Positions 55,023-64,000 of a stretch of 64,000 bases of DNA are shown piece by piece (position 1 is the first letter of the stretch; each line of letters begins with the position of its first letter). Source of the DNA: Antedon mediterranea (taxonomy: Eukaryota > Echinodermata > Crinoidea > Comatulida > Antedonidae); contig NC_092671.1 in NCBI RefSeq assembly GCF_964355755.1, forward strand, positions 4,599,001 through 4,663,000, written 5' to 3'. The position numbers and the translations under genes were made by a program. A model generated the notes under the pieces. The model saw only the letters and a program-made list of their open reading frames with translations. It did not search any database and was not told the DNA's origin.

Positions 55023-55389
55023 ATTTTTTTTTCCAGGACGAACGTGGGCAGAAATCATGAATAATTCATGTTTAATTATGACATAATAGAGAACATTATA
55101 GAGGGCGCTGTATAAGAATGCAGAGAGATTAAATAATTAGTGTAAACAAAGTTTGCCAACCGAAATGTTTGGTCTAGTGGTAAAGGCTTTAACCTATTAC
55201 GCTGAAGCCCTCGGTTCGAGGTCTTTCATGAACATGTTTTTTTTAATAGTTGAAAGAGATTATTTAGAGGGTTAGGTTTAGTATATTTTGGAAGTAGATC
55301 AACTATCTTTCAATTCTTTATAATAGAAAATAATTAAGGTAATGAATTATTCATGACTTCTGCCCACGTTCGTCCTGGGAAAAAAAAAC
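55023..55389. mobile_element. Nested TIR element with a tRNA-like core
   Basis: About 367 bp with ~48-bp inverted ends (TTCCAGGACGAACGTGGGCA, then GAAATCATGAATAATTCAT, mirrored at 55341-55382). Inside, at about 55160-55240, an A-box-like TGGTCTAGTGGTAAAGGC and a B-box-like GGTTCGAGGTC are followed by T8. It may be a SINE-like transcription unit captured in a MITE, or an old tRNA relic. Confidence 0.7.
55155..55245 (+). ncRNA. tRNA-like relic (A and B boxes, T8 terminator)
   Basis: A box TGGTCTAGTGGTAAAGGC and B box GGTTCGAGGTC at tRNA-like spacing, then a run of eight T. The T stem does not close properly, so I do not assign an anticodon. Confidence 0.4.
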
Positions 55390-55438
55390 ACGCGGGCCGA
55401 ATCGTCTCAGGGCCGAATCGTCCCGTTACCAGAATATT

Positions 55439-55574
55439 TCATGACTTGAAAGATCGACTGCTGCACACCCGATAGAACCGAAAAATCTTTAAAAATGTTT
55501 GACCGAGAAACCGAGATGTGTTTATTAAGAAGTGGGCTACTTCAATAAAATGTATTATCATTATTTGCAAAAAA
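55439..55574. other. Flank resuming after the hAT-like element
   Basis: 'ttcatgacttgaaagatcga' continues the sequence interrupted by the element and matches 49330-49400. Confidence 0.5.
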
Positions 55575-55790
55575 GTTAATGAATTCTTTGTAGTCGTATA
55601 ATTAAACCATTATTTGTGTTACAGAATACCTTCCAAGAATTACAGCTTTTATAATACTTAATACTTTTACAAAGATATAAATGACATCTGATAGATAAGA
55701 AGATGTAACAAAACACTTACAAATAATTCATTATCTCCAAGCATACGAATATAATTATATTGAATAGTAAACAATCATCAGATAATTTAA
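55575..55790. repeat. Shared flank block, copy 2 of 3
   Basis: See 47841-48055. Here the 'gttaatgaattctttgtag' site is intact; in copy 3 it is split by a LINE end. A MITE-family fragment follows at about 55985-56105. Confidence 0.75.
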
Positions 55791-56279
55791 TTATAAAGTT
55801 TTCTAAAAAACGATTCACGGTATAGCGTAATTAATAATATTGTGTTATTGAAAGAGCACTTTGATATTAATTGCTTTTTAAACTTTAAATTATTCATTAT
55901 TTTAGATGGTACAGTAATAATATCAATAGACAAGTTTCATGTTTGGAAATTGAAAACCATGATGGCTATATATATAATAATATGGTAATTTTAGTATTAA
56001 ACTAAGCGGAAAACCGTGTAGCTTGTCCCACGTAGAATCTGTATCTATCCTGAGCGGAAACTGCCGCTCCGCGTTGTCCGTCGTCTGTGTAAATTTAATT
56101 GGCATTAATGCTCAGCAAGAGTGGAAAAAAGGGAGCATTTTCTTGGGTTCGCGCCGCATTCGTCTGGTGAAGAAAAGACTCTGAATCCAACACACTACTT
56201 AATGTCTGGTTCTACAAAAATGATTTTCTTAATGATATGATTATTTAATTACTAACTAATCGCTAATATACTTTTTCTT

Positions 56280-57304
56280 CCGGATCCTGCAGAAAAAAAC
56301 GTCAACAAATGCTTGTCTAAAACATTCATTTATCACACTATATATTAAAGGATTTAAAGATAAATTTTAATAAATTCCTAAACGACAAACATTTAAAAAC
56401 CAAGATACATCCGATCCAATGATATTATAATAATATAATATTCCTAACACATACAAAGGTGTCATGCAGAAAACGTAAATTGTGACTAACAAAAACTGTC
56501 CAGAATATTTTCCTCTCCGATTTAGAACGTGTGTCGGTCTCGCGAGAATTTTGCATAATGTTCCGGGATTTTCCTAAAGAATCTGCGAATAAAAAACTAC
56601 AATAACAATATTTAACACTATAGAAATAGTAAATTGCATCGTCCACACAATTATGCATAGTTTATAGTAGCTAGTTTTAATAATACAAATAGTTGCACAG
56701 TTTGATATACCTCTATACATATCAGGCCAAGGAGAATGACGAACACTCGTTCGTAAAAGACAAATTGCATACTATTCATCGACAAACTAAAAGTCCATAT
56801 AACCGCACAGATCTTTATAGATCGTGAGAGAGTACCAACTCCACTTGTTTTAAACCAATAAGGTCTACAAACTGCCATATAACGTTCAATGTAAAGCCAC
56901 ACAATTGTTAGAAGGGCTATATGCACGGCAATAAAAAGACAGTAACTTAGCAGTCCACACACCCAGTTCCTTGCTACTTCATCTGTCGTATATGGTACCG
57001 GAATGAAATCATCAGTTGTCCATAAGATAATAGGCGCAACAGTTAAATTTAACGTATCAGCTATTGCCAAATTGGCTAAATACACGTACACTGGTTTGCG
57101 TAGTTTACTCACTATTACGATAAACGTCATTGTGTTTCCCACAATGCCTAAAGCGACCAAAGCAGGAACACTGTTAAAACGTAAAATCTTCTCCCAGTCA
57201 CCATACAGGAATATATCGATAAAATGATCGTATTGACTTATGTTAGTAGTTGAATTCCCGTATTCAGATACATTATATAATGTATTGTCGGTTGAAAGCG
57301 ACAT
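56280..57304 (-). pseudogene. 7TM receptor pseudogene (delta-3)
   Basis: Starts at 57304 (MSLSTDNTLYNVSEYGNST). TM1-TM4 are open to about residue 195 (TM2 LANLAIADTLNL; TM3 IERYMAVCRPYWF). A one-base deletion near 56735 (ECL2, before WPDM) breaks the frame. The TM5/ICL3 part is in another frame (56425-56658) with a 7-base loss at the end of TM5 and a 2-base loss in TM6 (about 56487). In TM7 a TTA codon has become TAA (about 56368). The duplicate at 58977-59743 is intact at the TM7 codon, so these lesions arose after duplication. Confidence 0.88.
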
Positions 57305-58104
57305 AGTGTGTTTGATTTAACCTATCGAAATAACGTGTGACAACTGACAACCTTTTAGGTTAACCAGTGTCATAAACACAGATGCCGCTACACACACGAT
57401 CAATTTGATATTAATCCGCAACACGAAATGTGGTGTTCCGTACCAGGAGTTATATAACAAGAATGTACGTTAAAATATGAACGCAGAAAGTGTATTAAAT
57501 AAAACAAATCAAATGTTTATACTGCTGTTATTATGTCTATATTGTGTAATGTTGAATTTGATATGAAAAAAAACCCTAAAATTTAGATCATATGATGACG
57601 TCACAACATCCAATATTTAAATATTTTACATGAATTCATATCTACAACTCATCGAATAAAATGAGGGAACACCGTCCATCTCGAGGAGCCCGTTCTCAAG
57701 CACTTTTAAGCTTCCAAATGAGGTCGTAAAGGTGTGATGGCGCTAGTTACACTCCGTTATGCATGATTAAATAATAGAATGACGAAGGTTGGAATTTTAA
57801 TATTTTCAATACCTTACTTATGAGAAACCAACATAAATTGTAACTACCAGAAAAATCGTCACTGTTTCGTCTCGTACTTGTCACCAGTAGCGGTAGGCCA
57901 TTATGGTTTACAAAAACCGCGTTCGATTTTACTATTTGTTCTTTTTTAATTTATGCCGATCATTCTACTAGGTAAATTTAACATTGAATATACCGGTGAT
58001 AAAACATCTACCATCCCTACAATCGAGTTATACTATTGAAACCGAGATGTGTTTATTAGGAAGTGGGCTACTTAAATAAAACGTGTTATCATTATCTGCA
58101 AGGA
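57305..58104. other. 5' flank of delta-3 and intergenic
   Basis: No shared promoter block recognised. The word 'ccgatcattctactag' (about 57957) reappears at the truncation point of delta-4 (about 59751). Confidence 0.4.
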
Positions 58105-58114
58105 AGTTAATGAA

Positions 58115-58293
58115 AGTTAATTGAAATTGTTTATGGCTTGCCGATCTATGTTTTATATATATATATATATATTTTATCTGTATTTTATTGTTAACCGTTT
58201 TTGATGTTGTATTGTTTTATGTTTCAAACCTGTTAGTGGCGGTATTTATCGCTGTTGGTTTTGATTGAATAAAATAAAATAAAATAAAAATAA
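58115..58293 (+). mobile_element. LINE 3' end, 5'-truncated, TSD AATGAA
   Basis: ~180 bp ending in 'gttggttttgattgaataaa' and an (AAAAT)n tail, with a (TA)n tract inside. Flanked by AATGAA (58109-58114 and 58294-58299). The empty site is at about 55579-55585 in the duplicate. A tail-repeat end with 5' truncation is typical of LINE insertion. Confidence 0.65.
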
Positions 58294-58510
58294 AATGAAT
58301 TATTCGTAGTTGTAGTATTAAACCATTCTTTGTGCTACAGAATAACTTCCAAGAATTACAGCTTTCATGATAATTAATACTTTTACAGAGATATAAATGA
58401 CATCTGATAGATAAGAAGATGTAATAAAACACTTACAAATAATTCATTATCTCCCACTAGCTTGCGAATATAATTATATTGAATAGTAAACAATCAACAG
58501 ATAATTTAAT
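58294..58510. repeat. Shared flank block, copy 3 of 3
   Basis: Continues the 55575-55790 duplication. 58511-58976 carries on in parallel with 55791-56279, including the MITE-family fragment (58735-58830). No gene. Confidence 0.75.
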
Positions 58511-58976
58511 TATAAAGTTTAAAAAAAAAACGATTCCCTGTATAGCGTAATTATTAATATTTTGTTATTGAAAGAGCACTTTGATATTAATTGCTTTTTA
58601 AACTTTAAATTATTCATTATTTTAGATGGTACAGTAATAATATCAATAGACAAGTTTCATGTTTGGAAATTGAAAACCGTGATGGCTATATATATATAAT
58701 AATATGGTAATTTTATTATTAAACTAAGCGGAAAACCGCGTAGCTTGTCCCACGTAGAATCTGTATCTATCTTGAGCGGAAACTGCCGCTCCGCGTTGTC
58801 CGTCGTCTGTGTAAATTTAATTGGCATTAATGCTCAGCAAGAGTGGTGGAAAAAGGGAGCATTTTCTTGCGGTTCGCGCCGCATTCGTCTGGTGAAGAAA
58901 AGACTCTAAATCCAACACACTACTTAATGTCTGGTTCTACAAAAATGATTTTCTTAATGATATGATTATTTAATTA

Positions 58977-59743
58977 CTAACTAATCGCTAGTATACTTTT
59001 TCTTCTGAATCCTGCAGAAAAAACGTCAACAAATGCTTGTCTAAAACATTCATTTATCACACTATATATTAAAGGATTTAAAGATGAATTTAAATAAATT
59101 CCTAAACGACAAACATTTAAAAACCAAGATACATCCGATCCAATGATATTATAATAATATAATATTCCTAACACATACAAAGGTGTCATGCAGAAAACGT
59201 AAATTGTGACTGTAACAAAAACTGTCCAGAATATTTTCCTCTCCGATTTAGAACGTGTGTCGGTCTCGCGAGAATTTTGCATAATGTTCCGGGATTTTTC
59301 TAAAGAATAGAACATCTGCGAATATAAAACTACAATAACAATATTCAACACTATATTATTATAGAATTATTATAAATTGCATCATCCACACAATTATGCA
59401 TAGTTTATAGTAGCTAGTTATAATAATACAAATAGTCGCACGGTTTGAGATACCTCTACATATCAGGCCAAGGAAGAATGACGAACACTCGTTCGTAAAA
59501 GACAAATTGCATACTATTCATCGACAAACTAAAAGTCCATATAACCGCACAGATCTTTATAGATCTTGAGAGAGTACCAAATCCACTTGTTTTAAACCAA
59601 TAAGGTCTACAAACTGCCATATAACGTTCAATGGAAAGCCACAAAATTGTTAGAAGGGCTACATCCACAGCAATAAAAAGCAAGTAACTTAGCAGTCCAC
59701 ACACCCAGTTCCTTGCTACTTCATCTGTCGTATAGGGTACCAT
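58977..59743 (-). pseudogene. 7TM receptor pseudogene (delta-4), 5'-truncated
   Basis: Duplicate of delta-3. TM7/TM6/ICL3 are open at 58977-59351 (NPLIYSVINECFRQAF; FCMTPLYVLG). TM5 carries a short duplication ('attattatagaattattata'). ECL2 has a 2-base deletion near 59455. TM3-TM4 are open at 59456-59743 (SIERYMAVCRPYWF). Everything upstream of ECL1 is missing: at about 59745 the sequence jumps to one beginning 'ccgatcattctactag'. Confidence 0.88.
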
Positions 59744-59859
59744 ACCATACCGATCATTCTACTAGTCAGCTTAATAATACATCACTGTACTATACTGCGT
59801 ATTATTTAGACGTTCTTTTAGCATGTTACATGCGCTTACATTCAACATAACTCCTTATA

Positions 59860-60000
59860 TTATATTCCTTGACAAACTGATAGGATCTACAAAATGCCAT
59901 ATAACGTTCAACGGCAAGTTAATCGTTAAAATGGCTACATGCACAGAACTATTAGAAAAGTAATTTTACACACCCAGCTGTGTCTTTCTACTTTCTACTT
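59860..60000 (-). pseudogene. 7TM receptor relic (TM3 region)
   Basis: ~140 bp spanning ICL2 to ECL1: 'ctacaaaatgccatataacg' (ERYMAFCRS-like) and 'gctacatgcacagaactatt', closest to delta-1 (34080-34170). Too damaged to translate. Confidence 0.7.
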
Positions 60001-60329
60001 TCTACATTTCAATACGATAAGATTGTATCATGATATTTAGAGCATTATGTGTCTAAAGTTTGGTACACACGAACGACAATTAATGATTTGCCAATGACGC
60101 ATAATAAATCACATAGTTATTTAGACATTTTAAATAACGGATATTTATTAAGGTTGATGATAAAAATCGATTGCATTAATTTCATGGTGTACAAATAAGC
60201 TTAGAACCCAAATCTCGGTACTGTATCTTATTATTCCCAGTATCGTAAGAATACTCGCCGTTCAAAACCAATGGAAATGTCTACAACAATTTACAAAATC
60301 TTTCGAACTAAACTAATAATAATAACAAG

Positions 60330-60640
60330 TCATTTAATTTCCTTCGAATTCTGGAATAGAAACGTCGACAAACGCTTGTCTAAAACTTTCATTTACCACA
60401 TTATTTATTTATAGGATTATTAGGATTTACAGAATAATTTACAAATTGTTGATGAATTAAAGAATGAGAGATAAAGCATACTCGGTCTTAATACACAAAT
60501 TGCACTGCAAAATTCATCGATAAAATTAAAATATATGTAACTGCACAAACTTCGAAGAATTTTGAGAGAGTACTTGCTTGCTACATACCGTCCAACGAAA
60601 AGCCAGAAAATTGTAAACAAAATAGCTACAAGAAAATCAA
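60330..60640 (-). pseudogene. 7TM receptor pseudogene (epsilon-4)
   Basis: C-terminal tail and TM7 (60330-60430; a small duplication 'tttataggattattaggatt' disrupts the NPLIY region), then a jump to degraded TM4/ICL2/TM3 (60480-60635). TM5-TM6, TM1-TM2 and the N-terminus are gone. Truncated immediately downstream of the epsilon-5 3' flank. Confidence 0.75.
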
Positions 60641-60804
60641 AAGGGGTTTTCAGTCTAAAAAAACGTTGACGTTTTTAGTTAAACTGTAGTTATTGTGTAC
60701 TTCATGGACACCGTTAAAATTATAACTTTATAGTCAAGTTTTTTTATTCCGATGTTTGCACACATTTTGCAATTTATTTGGGCCTATAACAATTTGTCTA
60801 TTGA

Positions 60805-61866
60805 CTAAACACAATGGTGAAATATGCCATTTAATTTTCTGCGAACTTTCGTGTAGAAAACGTCAACAAATGCTTGTCTGAAACTTTCATTTACTACATT
60901 ATATATCAACGGATTTACAGATGAATTTAAATATACACTAAGACGAAGAGCAAGTACTGCCCAAAAACGTTCAATTATTTCCACATAACCTATGCTATAT
61001 ATTATTATAAATGGTGTCACTAAAACAACATAAACTGTGACTGTCACAAAAACAGTCAGGAATGTTTTCTTCTCAGATTGAATTCTGCAATCATTTCCTT
61101 GAGGAGGTGGTACTTGTGCAACAGCAGTGGTTCTAGACTTTTTTATTGAATAAATCATAAGCGAATATAAAAATATCACAATCACAATTAACGTCAGCAT
61201 GATAATAGCACTTATCTTTAAGGAAATATAATATTGTGTTACATAACCTGTCTTAATAACACACAAGGTTACTTTATTTGAAACACCTTTATACATATCA
61301 GGCCAAGGGAGAATGATGGATATTCGTTTGTAATACACAAATACTATGCTGTTCAACGACAAACTGAAAATCCATATAACTACACAGACTTTAACAGATC
61401 TTGAGAGAGTACCAAATCCACTTGTTTGAAACCGAAAAGGTCTACAAACTGCCATATAACGTTCAACAGAAAGCCAGAAAATTGTGAATATAGCCACAAG
61501 TAAAGCACACTCAGAAAAGTAAACCGAAACGCAGAAAAAGTTAACTATTTCTTCAATCTTAACGGGCAATTGAAAAATATCATCATCGTTAGACAATTCA
61601 ACCGGCGACACAATAAGAAGCAACGTATCAGCTATTGCCAAGTTGGCTAGATATACGTACACTGATTTGCGCAGTTTACTCACTATTACTATACATGTCA
61701 TAATGTTGCCGATAATACCAAAAGCGATCACAATATAAATCAAAAACGTAAGCACCATCTCTTCAAAATGTCTGTGCAGGAACATGTATATGTATTCATC
61801 ATATTGATTCGTGTTAAACGATGAGTTTCCGTATTCAGATACCGGCATACCATGTGACCTTGTCAT
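60805..61866 (-). CDS. Class A 7TM receptor (epsilon-5), intact, 353 aa
   Basis: Single-exon GPCR starting MTRSHGMPVSEYGNSS; sequons at N14 and N18 (NTN is not a sequon). TM1 about 40-64 (GNIMTCIVIVSKL), TM2 71-92 (LANLAIAD, D80), C112, TM3 to ERY 135-137, TM4 W165, ECL2 C202, TM5 about 214-240, ICL3 proline-rich (QVPPPQGN), TM6 about 264-293 where the usual C-x-x-P reads LVTP (282-285; cysteine absent), TM7 NPLIY 318-322, tail KLNGIFHHCV. Acidic ECL1 (NDDD, KIEEI), as in epsilon-3. 5' motifs at 62180-62264. Looks functional; ligand unknown. Confidence 0.92.
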   Translation of the reverse strand: MTRSHGMPVSEYGNSSFNTNQYDEYIYMFLHRHFEEMVLTFLIYIVIAFGIIGNIMTCIVIVSKLRKSVYVYLANLAIADTLLLIVSPVELSNDDDIFQLPVKIEEIVNFFCVSVYFSECALLVAIFTIFWLSVERYMAVCRPFRFQTSGFGTLSRSVKVCVVIWIFSLSLNSIVFVYYKRISIILPWPDMYKGVSNKVTLCVIKTGYVTQYYISLKISAIIMLTLIVIVIFLYSLMIYSIKKSRTTAVAQVPPPQGNDCRIQSEKKTFLTVFVTVTVYVVLVTPFIIIYSIGYVEIIERFWAVLALRLSVYLNSSVNPLIYNVVNESFRQAFVDVFYTKVRRKLNGIFHHCV

Positions 61867-62179
61867 TGTGTTTTGAAAATGTTTAATAATTTCTTCACAA
61901 ATATGTTCGCTTAGAACAGAATAAAGTAAAAGTAAATGGAGACGAATAAAATATCGATCGAAGTTGAGTTGACTTGTTTACAACAAACAGGAAAAAACAA
62001 CCTCTAAGCCTAGCTCTATAAAATATTAATTTCCTTTGGTGGCTGTTTGTCGCAATGCTTATGAGTAAAGCGAAGTTGGTAAAGTATATGCCAAGATTGC
62101 CTGACAAACGGTTGTGTCTATTTAAAACGTGGGCGTGGCCCGTGCGAACATTCAGGCTACCAACCTCCGTCGGTTAAAT

Positions 62180-62264
62180 CTTTATATATATTGAGTCTTG
62201 ATGAGGCGTGATCATTGTACATGATATTATACAGTTGTAGCCAATCACTGATTCTGGTTTGTGA
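62180..62264 (-). promoter_or_regulatory. Upstream block of epsilon-5: TATA, GGCGTGATCATTG and CCAAT
   Basis: 'tttatatatattgag' (62181-62195), 'gaggcgtgatcattgtacat' (62203-62222) and 'gtagccaatcactgattctg' (about 62236-62255) in the same order and spacing as upstream of epsilon-3. A second related motif 'gtgggcgtggcccgtgcg' lies at about 62129-62146. Confidence 0.5.
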
Positions 62265-62469
62265 GCATTCAACATAGTGCATTGTACGACAAAGGTAAAC
62301 ATCTAAATCGGGACAGTTTACCTAATCTACTTTCATTAAACTTAGAAGGTTTAGAAATTGACATGTTTTCTTGCACCTGTTTCTGCCTCCACCCATCTCC
62401 TCAATTCTTTCCCGTTCAAAAGTTTGTCTACATATACCTGATCTGACTCTCTTTCTTTTCAACCCTGTT

Positions 62470-63575
62470 GTATTATGCCGGTTTTCTTAGCAAATATCAG
62501 TTCAATCCTGTTGTCGTCTGCTGGTGTTCTTAGCACATGCCAGTTCAATCCTGCTGTCTTCTGCTGTTTTTTTAGCACATGTCAGTTCAATCCTGTTGTC
62601 GCCTGCCGGTTTTCTTAGCACATGTCAGTTCAATCTTGTTGTTGTCTGATTGTTTCCTTAGCACATGTCAGTTCAATCCTGTTGTCCTCTGCCGGTTTTC
62701 TTAGCACATGTCAGTTCAATCCTGTTTTCTGCTGGTTTTCTTAGCACATGTCAGTTCAATCCTGTTGTCGTATGCTGGTTTTCTCATCATATATCCGTTC
62801 AATCCTGTTGTCGTCTGCTGGTTTTCTTAGCACATGTCAGTTCAATCCTGTTGTCGTCTGCTGGTTTTCTTAGCACATGTCAGTTCAATCCTGTTGTCGT
62901 CTGCTGGTTTTCTTGGCACATGTCAGTTCAATCCTGTTGTTGTCTGCTTGTTTTCTTAGTACATGCCAGTGCAATCCTGTTGTCATCTGCTGGTTTTCTT
63001 AGCACATGTCAGTTCAATCCTGTTGTCGTCTGCTGGTTTTCTTGGCACATGTCAGTTCAATCCTGTTGTTGTCTGCTTTTTTTCTTAGTACATGCCAGTG
63101 CAATCCTGTTGTCATCTGCTGGTTTTCTTAGCACATGTCAGTTCAATCCTGTTGTCATCTGCTGGTTTTCTTAGCACATGTCAGTTCAATCCTGTTGTCT
63201 GCTTGTTTTCTTAACACATGTCAGTTCAATCCTGTTGTCATCTGCTTGTTTTCTTAGCACATGTCAGTTCAATCCTGTTATCTGCTGCTTTTCTTAGCAC
63301 ATGTCAGTTCAATCATGTTGTCGTCTGCTGGTTTTCTTGGCACATGTCAGTTCAATCCTGTTTGCCGTCTGCTGGTTTTCTTCTTAGCACATGTCAGTTC
63401 AATCCTGTTGTCGTCTGCTGGTTTTCTTGGCACATGTCAGTTCAATCCTGTTGTCGTCCCCTTTTTTCTTAGCACATCAGTTAAATCCTGTTGTTGTCTG
63501 CTGGTTTTCTTAGCACATGTCAGTTCAATCATGTTATCTGCTGGTTTTCTTATCATATCAGTTTAATCCTGTTGT
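62470..63575. repeat. 43-bp minisatellite, about 25 copies
   Basis: Unit: CACATGTCAGTTCAATCCTG, TTGTCGTCTGCTGGTTTTCT, TAG. Copies vary by substitutions and by short deletions in the GTCGTCTGCTG part. The long ORFs here (for example 62665-63174) are translations of the repeat with no start context and are not genes. The array abuts a LINE fragment on its right. Confidence 0.92.
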
Positions 63576-64000
63576 CTTGAAAATATTGTATTTTCGGTAG
63601 AAGATGTTCAGAAAAAATTTAATCAACAGCAACCAAACAAAGCTCCTGGTCCAGATGGTGTCCATCCTATGGTTCTGAACCAATGTGCCAGTTCTCTAGC
63701 TCATCCACTTACTATCATTTTCAAGCTCTCACTTGAGACAGGTAAATTACCATAAGATTGGAAGACTGCAAATGTCACTCCAATTTTCAAGAAAGGATCC
63801 AAGAAGAAAGCTGAAAATTATCGGCCCATCAGCCTAACATCAATACCATGTAAAGTTTTTGAATCAATCATCAAAGACAATGTGCTTGGCTTTGTTAAAG
63901 GAAGTAGAATGCTGTCTAGGTGTCAACATGGATTCCTAAGTGGTAGGTCTTGTCTAACAAATTTGCTACAAACATTCGAAACAGTCACTGAAGCTCTAGA
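63576..64000 (+). mobile_element. LINE reverse transcriptase fragment (runs off the window)
   Basis: Frame 3 is open except for one stop. It reads through NKAPGPDGVHPMVL, ANVTPIFKKGSKKKAENYRP, ISLTSIPCKVFE and QHGFLSGRSCLTNLL. These are the N-terminal fingers/palm motifs of non-LTR retrotransposon RTs of the CR1/jockey/L2 type. A TAA at 63753-63755 (LP*DWK) disables it. No ATG or endonuclease domain precedes it, so it is 5'-truncated at the minisatellite border. The catalytic YxDD box would lie beyond the window. Confidence 0.85.

Larger units (their letters stand above)
54513..55430. mobile_element. hAT-like non-autonomous element, 8-bp TSD
   Basis: 918 bp flanked by AGAATATT (54505-54512 and 55431-55438). 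The ends are inverted: GGTTCAGAGACGATTCGGCC on the left, and the reverse complement GGTAACGGGACGATTCGGCC on the right. The terminal word GACGATTCGGCCC is repeated several times inside both ends. The empty site is visible at 49320-49335. An 8-bp duplication fits hAT (also P). No transposase ORF; the 54393-54723 ORFs read the repeats. A second element is nested inside (55023-55389). Confidence 0.85.

Noticed and set aside
62665-63566. Long overlapping ORFs of 169, 84 and 101 codons
   Set aside because: They are translations of a 43-bp tandem repeat; the period is not a multiple of three and the peptides simply cycle through the repeat.
62470-63575. Regularly repeated units resembling a CRISPR array
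   Set aside because: There are no unique spacers, the units are contiguous and degenerate, and the genome is eukaryotic.

Overview
The window is animal nuclear DNA: AT-rich, full of intronless genes, LINE/SINE/LTR/DNA-transposon debris and minisatellites. The gene content and the recurrent 'aggcctag' word point to a marine invertebrate deuterostome, most likely an echinoderm. That is an inference; nothing in the window proves the taxon. The only host protein genes I can support belong to one tandem family of single-exon class A (rhodopsin-type) 7TM receptors, all on the minus strand. This is the layout described for the lineage-expanded 'surreal' GPCRs of sea urchins. I count about 22 receptor loci: 8 open reading frames that still encode seven membrane segments, one interrupted by a single homopolymer frameshift, and about 13 pseudogenes or relics.

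I use five informal subfamilies. Alpha: 1587-2140 and 16453-24060. Beta: 3823-4799, 11691-12734 and 25610-26155. Gamma: 5608-6663, 13517-14632, 26298-27398 and 28686-29771. Delta: 33431-34447, 46522-47596, 56280-57304, 58977-59743 and a relic at 59860-60000. Epsilon: 41190-41730, 48080-48400, 53037-54095, 60330-60640 and 60805-61866. In 1.6-30 kb a module (alpha, ~1.5 kb spacer, beta, ~0.8 kb spacer, gamma) is repeated three times. From 33 to 62 kb the delta and epsilon genes are more scattered and more decayed. All receptors share an ERY motif at the end of TM3, the two extracellular cysteines, and NPLIY (or NPVIY) in TM7. All lack the TM6 toggle tryptophan.

Mobile elements are inserted into this array, three of them directly into receptor coding sequence. 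At 1-1586 the end of a tyrosine-recombinase (DIRS/Ngaro-like) retroelement lies in an alpha gene. At 16607-23208 a BEL/Pao LTR element with a 5-bp target duplication (ATAAT) splits another alpha gene near TM7. At 50171-52115 a foldback-type element with tandem-repeat arms and a 9-bp duplication (CCCGTACAT) splits a receptor N-terminus; a second foldback element (50487-50775, duplication GTTTTTAAC) is nested inside it. Others include a 2.4-kb TTAA-flanked element (7863-10307), an 8-bp-TSD hAT-like element (54513-55430) that itself contains a smaller inverted-repeat element with a tRNA-like core, several MITEs, a LINE 3' end with a nested tRNA-SINE (44655-45548), and the start of a LINE reverse transcriptase at the right edge. 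For several insertions the duplicated receptor modules supply an unoccupied copy of the site.

The upstream regions of the receptors carry shared blocks: a TATA box, a GGCGTGACCATTGCAAAC-like motif and a CCAAT block. A leader element of the gamma genes has been amplified into about ten 55-bp tandem copies next to one gene (14642-15185). Other minisatellites lie at 42447-42670 and 62470-63575.
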